A stretch of 64,000 nt of DNA from Schistosoma mansoni (Eukaryota; Platyhelminthes; Trematoda; Strigeidida; Schistosomatidae), in the NCBI RefSeq assembly GCF_000237925.1, contig NC_031495.1, positions 37,724,210 to 37,788,209 on the forward strand, written 5' to 3'. This document shows, one piece after another, positions 55,950 to 64,000 of the stretch; position 1 is the first letter of the stretch; each line of letters opens with the position of its first letter. Under the pieces are notes generated by a model. That model searched no databases, was not told the DNA's origin, and worked only from the letters and a program-made list of their open reading frames with translations. The position numbers were made by a program, and so were the translations under genes.

Positions 55950-56115
55950 TGAACCAAATAAGTGCTCTGGCGAGAGACTAGTAGGTCCTGGGTTCGAACC
56001 TCGCGAGGCGGGATCGTGGATGTGCACTGCTGAGGAGTCCCATAATAGGACGAAACAGCCACCCAGTGCTTCCAGGTTTTCCGTGGTGGTCTAGCTTCAA
56101 TTGACTCATAAATGG
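55950..56115 (+). mobile_element. Hammerhead SINE, family 1, 5'-truncated
   Basis: B box 'GGTTCGAACCTCG', hammerhead 56017-56071 with stem I GCACTG/CAGTGC, CTGAGGA, GTCC/GGAC and GAAA, but the cleavage triplet is ACC, lacking the required U. Otherwise young-looking. Confidence 0.75.
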
Positions 56116-56439
56116 ATCAATGTTAAACCATCATGTATTATTTGTTAAATAACAATGTTTATTATCTTTTCTTCCATTCAAGGTTATTTCATTGCTTTCT
56201 TATTTGTTTTTTATTGTTGTTGTTGTTTACTTTTCTAGTTACATCACGTCATCATTGTTTACTCATGAAGATTTATATCCAATCACTACGATGTTGTAAT
56301 TACATACACACTTATGTGTCTTTGTAAATGATTAATACAATCATTATTCTTGTAATTATTGGTTAAAGAGAAATCAGTCGATCACATTTTGTTTATTTGT
56401 TCGTTTTCATTGTGCCTTTTATTGATCCTTGTTATATGT

Positions 56440-56630
56440 GTGTTTGAGAGGTAGATTGAAGATCCTTGGTTTGAATCCCGTGTGCGAGATAGTGGATGAG
56501 CAATGTTGAGGAGTTCTATACTGGGATGGAACGACTATCCAGTAATTTCAGGTTTTGAATGGTTGTCTATCATTGATCAGTTCATAATCTCAATGAAATT
56601 TAACAGTCTCCACAACCCCAAACTGAAGGT
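56440..56630 (+). mobile_element. Decayed SINE, family 1
   Basis: B box remnant 'GGTTTGAATCCCG' and ribozyme remnant (56498-56550). Confidence 0.55.
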
Positions 56631-56704
56631 TAATGTTAGAATTGATCTGAAAAAGTTACGCAATAATAATTAAGAAATAATATTAGTAGTTTCTAGAATA
56701 TTTA

Positions 56705-56870
56705 TTTAAGGTCGAATAAGGAACCAGTGATGGAATCTAGGATAGTGGGTTTCGTCTTATTGGAGACTCGTCAGTGTCGAGATTTGTACTGAGACTAGAA
56801 CATAGTGTCGCTCACCTGAAAAGCTCAATGTGTTATCTGTTGATTTACTGAGTCTAAATAGCCAGTAGTT
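56705..56870 (-). mobile_element. Decayed SINE, family 2
   Basis: 'ACCAGTGATGGAATC' end, hammerhead remnant 56733-56780 and degraded tRNA part. Confidence 0.5.
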
Positions 56871-57009
56871 TATGTAAGGAATATGAGTTTAGATTTGTAT
56901 TATCCAATTATTCATTTTAAGGACTACAACTTTGGTCATAAGTGTATCATAGGCGAATCGACATGTTACTGCCATCTAGTAACAAGTTTTTATTCAATGC
57001 ACATAATGA

Positions 57010-57135
57010 CCATTAGTATCATCCCAGACCCTCGTTCCTGGGTTCGAGCCTCAATGTGAACATCAACATTAGGAAATACTTTCATTCAGTTGATGAGCCC
57101 TAAATAAGATCCAGTGCCTAAATACTATCCAAATT
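57010..57135 (+). mobile_element. Decayed SINE, family 2, partial
   Basis: B box 'GGTTCGAGCCTC' and ribozyme remnant 'GTTGATGAGCCCTAAATAAG'. With 56705-56870 it may be the two halves of one old fold-back copy. Confidence 0.45.
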
Positions 57136-57364
57136 TAACAAAACTCGTGATTAATTGGCAAAATTGAATGAACCCATTCAGGATATAGACATAACAATAG
57201 AATCTGATCAATTGTAGTTCATAACATCAAGCAAGTAAGCAAGTACTGATATGAACGAGAACACAAGGGGGAGACAATCAGATGTATTTGAACACAAAAC
57301 TACAGAACCATCATGTAAAATCTGGGAACCATACAGTAAATACTTCATTTACAAAATAAAGCTC

Positions 57365-57545
57365 ATTTGCCCCAGACTTCACTGTTACTTTATTTCCACG
57401 TCAATCACTCTCTGTTTTCATTATCTTCTCTACAATCTTCTCAACCTTCTGCCTCCAGTCATTCCACAAACAATTGGTGACATATACTATTTATATCTGT
57501 CGACATCAGTAGCACACAATACAGTACGCTTACACCAAATCGCTT
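57365..57545. repeat. Interspersed repeat H, copy 2
   Basis: 'CTTCTCAACCTTCTGCC', 'TATCTGTCGACATCAGTAG' blocks as at 36975 and 61445. Confidence 0.45.
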
Positions 57546-57734
57546 TTTAAGTTACCTTGTTAAAATAAATAATCTTTTCATAAATCACACTACAATCATG
57601 TACTTTCATAGATCCTAGTTGTAACACCGGATTATCATCAATAAGTTGACGAAATGAAGAACTTGAACTCTTTTGTACAATATTTAATTCTGATACTGTT
57701 ACACAAACTTCCTATATGTGGGCTCAAACTTCGC

Positions 57735-58580
57735 TTATCTTGAAAGTCTGATCAGCCCTAATGGGTTGGTGTCTGACCAAATCTCAGCACGGATTCAAAG
57801 AGCTCATTTGGCTTTTGCCAACTTACGTCACCTATGGTGAAGACGAGATATCTGTCTATCAATTAAGGGACGAGTATACTGCGTAGCAGTTCACTCTGTT
57901 CTACTTTACGGCTGTGAAACATGGCCATTAAGAGTAGAAGATACTCGTGAGTTACTAGTATTTGACCACAGATGCCTTAGAAATATTGCTCGCATCTGCT
58001 GGGATCACCGGGTAAGTAATAGTGATTAAGGTTAGACACAGGGTATTGGGAAATGATGGTAAATCATTTGATGAGGTAATGAATCCTCATCGACTGAGAT
58101 AGTTCGGCCATATGTTACGTATGCCTGAACACCGATTACCACGACGCGCTATGCTGACTAGTATAGGGGATGGTTGGAAGAGAGTTAGGGACGGCCAAAC
58201 CAAAACGTGGCATCAGTGTTTGAAGTCACTAACTTGTAGTCTAAGCCATATTGGCAGATGCAGACTACTTGGTTGGGGTCCGCGCGACCATCGTAACCAA
58301 TAGTTGGAGACTCTGTGTGACATGGCTCAGAATCGATCGCAATGGCGTCAGTGTATACACTCTTTATGTTCACTTAAACCGTGAGATTAAAATTGCTCCA
58401 TAACTTTTTCCTTCCTATATTATATCCTTATATACAACCTTTCTTTTATATCTTAACAACACTAAATTAACTATTTCTATGAATCCGGTGTTGATCTTGT
58501 TGTGCTAACGAGGTATGGCAACTTATACCGATGCATGTATGTGCCTGGTCCTACGTTGTAGCTGACTGACTGACTGTTCA
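57735..58580 (+). mobile_element. LINE-2, 5'-truncated copy
   Basis: Pieces of the same protein as 24374-25504: 'CETWPLRVEDTRELLV', 'LRMPEHRLPRRAMLTS', 'HIGRCRLLGWGPRDHRNQ'. Several frame changes; ends in 'GTAGCTGACTGACTGACTG' (58559-58577). It lies outside the GPCR gene, downstream. Confidence 0.75.
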
Positions 58581-59389
58581 AACCAGCTACTTAAATGAAA
58601 AAACTATAAATGAGTAGTGGGTATCATTACCAAGATTTGATTTAATAGTTTTAAATGAGAAGAACTTTGAATAGATTGTTAATAAGTAGAATTGATGTGT
58701 ATTGTTCCTAAGAAGTAACTTACACTAAGCTAGGAAACGTCGGAAAATCTCATTTTTCTACTCATTAGGATGTAAGAGAAGTAATATTTTTATTATTAGA
58801 AGTGAGTAGGAAGGAATATATGTTTACCCATCTATAAATATATATATCCCTTAGAAAATAGTCACATATTTCAGTCAATGGAGTGTATCTCATTCCTTAG
58901 AAGAAGAGGCCCAAATCTTGGCCAATCACATGTGTTTGTCACTTGATCTGTCTGATTGGTCCAATGTATCAGTGCGTTACAAATGAAATGGATTAACCAC
59001 TAAATAGTGAACAATGTCATGTTCATATAGTCCTTTCCTAGTAATTCTGATAGAAGTATATCAATCAAGTTCCATTGTGGCCATTGGTCTAAGTAACTCG
59101 ATATTGCATGTGCTATGTTGAGATGTTAGATGTTTGAAGGTAGTTCACGTTCATCTACAAGATTTACTTGTAATCTAAAGGGAGATAATGTTATCAGATG
59201 GATTCAAACTCACATGACCTACTTCTAAAGTCCGAGATGTCACCGTTGAGTTATTCAGGCAACGACTGCTCTGTAGAAAATTGTCAAATTCTGGTAAAAA
59301 ACTATGGTGGCTTGTGGTTTTCGGTTGGTTTACAGTACTTGGGTATTAAGGAAATGATTGAGCTATCCTGGTACAAACGGTTTTCTGCG
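58581..59389. other. Intergenic, nothing recognised
   Basis: No gene supported; a 72-codon frame at 59198-59416 has no motif. Confidence 0.3.
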
Positions 59390-59690
59390 GACTTGATAAC
59401 GTTACCTACCAAGTGACACTCCGAAAATTGGCCGGCCGACGAAATCTAAGGAGAACTTGACATTCAAGCAGAGCAGTGTGAAGCGATACAACTCAGTGTA
59501 TATATAGCAACAAAAGGATGACCTTAGAGCGCATGGGAAATTGATGAACTAATGATAGTGGCAACCAATCAAAAAAAGTGTGTAGGTCATGCAAAAAGTG
59601 TATTTGAACGAAATGACTCACAGTTATTTTTACTGATAAGACTTTAAGATTATTAATAAGAACTGTCGAGTACGAGACAGTTATCCGCCT
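59390..59690. mobile_element. Possible diverged LTR-like fossil, type E
   Basis: 'CAGTGTATATATAGCAAC' followed by 'AAGGATGACCTTAGAG' resembles the TATA region of 23345-23735 and 46040-46457. The rest is too diverged to be sure. Confidence 0.3.
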
Positions 59691-59930
59691 CGGGCAATGG
59701 AAGATGATCGCGCAGTATCGTTACTTGACTGAAGTCATACTATCACATCATTGAATATGGGCTCAGTGGTCTAGAGGTCAAGTGTTCGTGTCTGAGACCG
59801 GAAATGCCGGATTCATTTCCAGGTTGTGGAGTCGTCAGTGTGCACTTCTGAGCAGTTCCATGCTAGGACGGAATAGTCGTCCAGTGCTTCCACATTTTCA
59901 ATAATGTTTTTGATTGAGATCTTGAATCGA
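59690..59930 (+). mobile_element. Decayed SINE, family 1 variant
   Basis: A box 'GGGCTCAGTGGTCTAGAGG', B box remnant 'GGATTCATTTCC', ribozyme remnant 59845-59895 with GGAA in place of GAAA. Confidence 0.55.
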
Positions 59931-60280
59931 TGAATGTTAGACTACCGTGGGAAACATAGAAGCACTGTGCGGCCATTTCGTTCTAGTATGTGACTCCTCA
60001 GCACTGTACACCCACGAACCCATGACCTCCGATCTCGCGCGCGAACACCTAACCTACAGATCAATGAGCCAGCATCCAGCAGTGTTAATGTCTAACCTCA
60101 ACCAATACACGATATTGAGCGGCCATCTTCCACTGTACCTGTCTCTACCTGACATGGATTAGCTCCACTGGTAACAGCTTCTCACTAGAACTCCGAGAAT
60201 TCCCTCACAAAGCTAATCACTAGTGAGCACATGATAATTATCAGTATAGGGTTGTAGAGATTATTAAGTTTTTGATTGAG
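59915..60280 (-). mobile_element. Full-length SINE, family 1, first of a tandem pair
   Basis: Minus strand: tail, ribozyme remnant 59955-60010, tRNA-like boxes 60010-60075, leader to 60240. It runs directly into the next unit's tail. Confidence 0.65.
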
Positions 60281-60400
60281 ATCATAAATTGATGTATATT
60301 AGACCACCATTTTAAACCTATAAGCATTGGACGGTCATTTCATCCTATGATGATCAAACTAGGATCATTTCATGATTGAAATTATAGAACATTTTACAAT
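60268..60400 (-). mobile_element. SINE family 1, start of second tandem unit
   Basis: Repeats 'TTTTTGATTGAGATCATAAA' and the ribozyme side about 355 bases after the previous unit, head to tail, then stops. Confidence 0.5.
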
Positions 60401-60642
60401 CTCCCCAAATCTCCTTACATTAAAAACTGGATTATCATACGATCATGTTTCAACCCTTACTGTATTAGGAATGATCTTAATGATAGATTAGATCAAATTT
60501 GTTTCACATCTGTCTAGTTAACATTTAAATAATGAGAATATGAAGAAATAATAAAGAATTGAATGATGTAGCCCTAAGGCTATGAATTTTAAAGAAACAA
60601 AATGAATATGACGATGGTTTTATTCCTTATTATTATTATTAC

Positions 60643-60645
60643 TAT

Positions 60646-60687
<42 letters not shown>

Positions 60688-60716
60688 TAGTAGTAGTAGT
60701 AGTGGTAGTAGTAGTG

Positions 60717-60747
<31 letters not shown>

Positions 60748-60784
60748 TAGTAGTAGTAGTAGGAGGAGGAGGAGGAGGAGGAGT
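60643..60784. repeat. (AGT)n/(GGT)n and (AGG)n microsatellite
   Basis: AGT units with GGT changes, then six AGG units. The Ser-rich and Leu-rich frames here are triplet artefacts. Confidence 0.95.
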
Positions 60785-60943
60785 ATTAATGAGATCATGA
60801 TAATAAAAATTATATTCATTATGTAATGAACGAAGAACTCAGATGGGAAAGATCATAAAATATGAAGACTAGACATGTAATACATCATTTGTACATCAAC
60901 CATCAATTGTCCCTTACATATTTCATTGTTCTTTCATTCTTGT

Positions 60944-61455
60944 TGTTACATCTTGTGGCTTTATGCCCTATTAATAGATAACGTAATGATATCGTCAATT
61001 AGAGAACAGTGAATTATCGACAGGACTAATGACGCATAAACCCGTACGAGCAGTCTAGAGTCCTTATCGATCCTTCTACCTGCCTATCCCTGTCTCTTGA
61101 GTCCAGGAACATCAACCTCAGCCTCTGTGATATGAATCATGTATTTCAAACATACTGAGTTTATATACAAACCAAACAGACCACATCATACCACAAAATA
61201 GAAAACAACATTTGTACAGGATCTAGCCAAAAGTGGCTGTGAATGTGGGAGACTGTGTTTGATAGAATGAGCATAACTCAAGAACGGTAGATCGAATAAT
61301 AATAGTCTATGGGTCGAAATAAAGCTTATGATGAGAGGAACATGAATATGTATAGTTTAGCTGCTTAACAATTATACAATAAAAATATATGTATCGTATT
61401 GGTCCATAAATAGTTCTCAAAGGTTACCATTCATAATTCTCGTCGGGATATAACA
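60944..61455 (-). mobile_element. Solo LTR-like fossil, type C, best preserved
   Basis: 512 bases bounded by TGTTACATC and GATATAACA. On the minus strand a TATAAA-type box (reversed 'GAGTTTATATACAAACC' near 61160) sits between the upstream region and the 3' part. No coding interior attached. Confidence 0.5.
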
Positions 61456-61600
61456 CAGTTACTCTCTGTTTACACTCCTGTTCTCTTCAATTCGATCTTC
61501 TTAACCTTCTGCTACCAGATATTCCACTTCTGATTAGTTTTACATACTACTTATGTCTGTTAATATAAGTAGCATACACTACAATAATAGGAATAAATTC
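61456..61600. repeat. Interspersed repeat H, copy 3
   Basis: 'CTTCTTAACCTTCTGCTACC' and 'TTATGTCTGTTAATATAAG' match copies at 36975 and 57365. It touches the LTR-like block. Confidence 0.4.
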
Positions 61601-61609
61601 CTAACGTTA

Positions 61610-61775
61610 ACGTTAGCGCTTGAGACGTCAACGGGATGGATTTAACCCCGTGTGGTGGACTCATGGATGAGTATTAGTGAATAGTTCCGTACTAGGACGA
61701 AACAACTGTTCAGTATCTTTTAGTTTTTAATGGCTTTCTAGCTAAGATCAGTTTGGGATCTAAACCATGTAGAAA
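61610..61775 (+). mobile_element. Decayed SINE, family 1
   Basis: Ribozyme remnant with GGACGAAACAACTG near 61698 and the tail 'TTTTTAATGGCTTTCTAGC'. The CTGA side is lost. Confidence 0.45.
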
Positions 61776-62119
61776 AAAATACTTATTCTTATCATAATAA
61801 TGACTGTTTATCATAATTATACTTTTGGTTTGATTTCTTATGACTATTTAGTTGGTGAGCGGTTCACTCTCCATTCACTTAACTAACCAAATTGACTCCA
61901 TTTTTGAGCTGATTAGGGATTTATATTGAAGACTACATTTTACTTGTTCTGAATATAGCCATTACGCTCAGACTGTGTGATTCAACGGTATTAAAAAACT
62001 TGCTTTTGTAAAAAGCACATTTATAGACAGAACAAACCCTAGATTCCATGTCATTTAAATAAACAAATACTGAACGATGATATTATGTGTAATATAGTTC
62101 CCGATTTCAATGAAATTCA

Positions 62120-62400
62120 ACAATCTCCACAATCCTGTACTTATGAATGCTATATGCTGACTAATGACTAGGTTCGAGAGAAAATTCCTGAGGTTCTGGT
62201 GTGAAACCGTACCAGTGAACTCCATCTACATCTAGTGTGAAGAAGACAGCGGAAGACAGCGGATTATAGTCGGGTAATATCGTGAGTCCAGTGATCTATA
62301 GTTTAAGAGTTCATGTACGAAATCAAAAGTCGTAGGTTCGACTACCGGTTCCGGGATTGTAGATCCACACAACTAAGGAATTCCATACTAGTAAATATTT
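62120..62400 (+). mobile_element. Decayed SINE, family 1 variant
   Basis: Leader ('ATGCTGACTAATGACTAGG'), A/B box remnants ('GGTTCGACTACCGG') and a truncated ribozyme. Confidence 0.5.
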
Positions 62401-62950
62401 AATAAATAAATCTAGGGGAATTCACAATATTATTACTGTGAAAGATGACAAATGAACTGTATAACTTAAAACCTGTAGACAGGGGTGTTATGTTGTGGGG
62501 AAAAAACAACCTTTTAAACAGAAATAAATTAAAGTTTAACATTTTAAAAAAATTTTATATTTTCCATGGAAATAAATCATTCTAAAAATCTATAAAAGTT
62601 TCTTTTCATCAATAAAAAAATTCAGTACAAAACATAATACCAATAATAGTTTCTATGTACAAACAAAATAAACTAAATTTTAAAAAAATATTGATCCTTT
62701 ATTCTTAGAAAAAAAACCTTAATTTGTTTCTGTGAAATATGAAAATAATTTCTCCAAATAAGATCTTTAGAAAATACGGTATAAGGCATTTTGGAAAGAA
62801 AAAAAAAGGAAAAGAATCCTATTTTCCCCTCCAAGATTTTTATGCGTTATAATTTAAACTACTTATATTAATAATTAAGTAGTGTAACTCTGAAATCGGA
62901 AATAAAATTATAATGAAAATAAAAAAAGGCAAATGATACGAAATATACAT
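62400..62950 (-). other. Probable 3' UTR and flank of the NeuroD gene
   Basis: Very AT-rich, free of recognisable mobile elements from about 62520 on, unlike the DNA to its left. This suggests transcribed 3' UTR. Confidence 0.45.
62698..62703 (-). promoter_or_regulatory. Possible polyadenylation signal AATAAA
   Basis: AATAAA on the minus strand about 250 bases after the stop. The call is weak in AT-rich DNA. Confidence 0.3.
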
Positions 62951-64000
62951 TTAAAATTGAGATTTATTCATCATTTGTAAAAATGTCTGTTCATAATTAT
63001 GAATATTTTCATTTATATTAACATTAGTATTATGCATAGATGGATTATTATTTTTATCATGTACATTATCAGAATGATATGAAGTGATTGGTGAAATTAA
63101 CAAATTAGATTGATTCCAATCTGTAATAGAATTTGGATAAAAGATTGTTGATGGATTTAATAATGAACTATTACTGTTATAATTTTGAAAATTCATTAAA
63201 ACAGGATTGAAATCTATATTGCATGAATGTGGAATGAGTGAATTTTGGTGATTCAATAAGGTAGGTTGTAATATTTTATCATAACAATTTGTACTACTTT
63301 TATTATTATAAGTAGCAATATCAGTAGGACTAAATAATTTCATTTGTTCATTTGATGTAACAACTGGACATTTTAACTCGTCTGATAAAGATGATGACGA
63401 TGATGACGATGATGAAGATAATGATTGATTATGATCTGATTGATCATGATTACTTGATTCATTGATTGATTGTTGTTGTTGCTGATGTTGTTGTTGTTGT
63501 TCATGATGATGTTGAAGGAATGAAGACGATTGTTGTTGACGTTGTAATTGAATTAATATTCTAGGATTAATTTGTAATGTATTTGCTATTAAATTTGATG
63601 TATTCTGTGAAAGACCTTCAGTTAAATTGATAGCCATCTCTAATGGTGTAGGAGTTTTATTCATTAATAATAATTCGGATAATGTTTTAATATAATTTTT
63701 AGCTAAACGTAATGTTTCTATTTTACTTAAACGTTGAGTTGTTGAAAATGTTGGTATATGTCGTCGTAGTAATTCTAATGCATGATTTAATCCATGCATA
63801 CGACTACGTTCACGAGCATTTGCACGGATACGACGATTTTTTAAACGTGTTTCACGTTCTTTTGTTAAGGGTTTCTTTTTAGGTCCACGTTTTTTAGGTT
63901 GTTTAACTGGTGTTAATGGGGAATCATAAGGAAAAGGATGGTTTAAATGATTTTTTGTTTCTATGGTATTTAGTGAATCAATATTTTCATTGATTTCTTT
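62951..64000 (-). CDS. neuroD-like: NeuroD-family bHLH transcription factor, 5' end off the window
   Basis: The frame is open to the window edge: 349 visible residues (the Met at 63799 is not the start; 67 residues precede it in frame). Residues ~38-43 'RGPKKK' match the NeuroD nuclear-localisation stretch; the basic region '[13 protein letters not shown]' has the E-box-binding ERxR core; helix 2 is '[14 protein letters not shown]'. After it, '[20 protein letters not shown]' matches the conserved NeuroD segment, favouring NeuroD over neurogenin. The rest is Gln-, Ser- and Asn-rich, including a poly-Ser run, as often in flatworm regulators. As a nuclear factor it should bind E boxes as a heterodimer with an E protein and drive neuronal differentiation. 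Confidence 0.93.
   Translation of the reverse strand, partial: KEINENIDSLNTIETKNHLNHPFPYDSPLTPVKQPKKRGPKKKPLTKERETRLKNRRIRANARERSRMHGLNHALELLRRHIPTFSTTQRLSKIETLRLAKNYIKTLSELLLMNKTPTPLEMAINLTEGLSQNTSNLIANTLQINPRILIQLQRQQQSSSFLQHHHEQQQQHQQQQQSINESSNHDQSDHNQSLSSSSSSSSSSLSDELKCPVVTSNEQMKLFSPTDIATYNNKSSTNCYDKILQPTLLNHQNSLIPHSCNIDFNPVLMNFQNYNSNSSLLNPSTIFYPNSITDWNQSNLLISPITSYHSDNVHDKNNNPSMHNTNVNINENIHNYEQTFLQMMNKSQF

Noticed and set aside
60589-60826. Poly-Leu and poly-Ser open frames
   Set aside because: Microsatellite (AGT)n/(AGG)n read on both strands.

Overview
The window looks like nuclear DNA of a blood fluke (genus Schistosoma, species not decidable). It is AT-rich and dominated by repeats. 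Diagnostic repeats are tRNA-headed SINEs carrying hammerhead ribozymes (Sm-alpha type), RTE-type LINE pieces of the SR2/Perere-3 kind ending in GTAAGTAAG tails, Penelope-like elements with GIY-YIG endonucleases, Merlin DNA transposons and solo LTR-like blocks. A 200-base run of N at 30860-31059 is an assembly gap.

Three host genes can be supported. (1) 6143-7285 (+): a single-exon, cysteine-rich, probably type II membrane glycoprotein resembling the DUF4773 family. (2) 19455-55375 (+): seven exons, rebuilt here from splice sites and phase, of a class B1 (secretin-family) neuropeptide/hormone GPCR, from TM3 to the stop codon (536 codons). The extracellular domain, TM1 and TM2 were not found. 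The third intracellular loop is about 330 residues of Asn-rich sequence with six tandem 26-28-residue repeats, where this family normally has a short loop. A 42-base exon encodes most of TM7. (3) 62951-64000 (-): the bHLH domain and C-terminus of a NeuroD-family proneural transcription factor, its N-terminus off the right edge.

Layout: 1-6.1 kb is mostly unrecognised sequence with one decayed SINE; 7.3-19.4 kb holds a Penelope element, three copies of an unclassified ~520-bp repeat (R1), SR2 LINE tails and SINEs; 19.5-55.4 kb is the GPCR gene, whose introns hold most of the mobile DNA; 55.4-62.5 kb is dense in decayed SINEs, a LINE tail and LTR-like blocks; 62.9-64 kb is the NeuroD gene. No CRISPR, operon or bacterial feature is present.

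The strongest unusual signal is the set of ribozyme-bearing short elements. Several copies (12284-12585, 19244-19405, 55429-55794) are fold-back units with inverted ends, and each was inserted as one piece, shown by 11-15 bp target-site duplications. A third, distinct element (39071-39489) sits inside a Merlin copy with a 9-bp duplication. It is a 342-bp unit plus a 71-bp repeat of its own beginning (head-to-tail, as expected of a retrozyme copied from circular or concatemeric RNA) and contains a well-formed hammerhead with a 10-bp two-part stem I.
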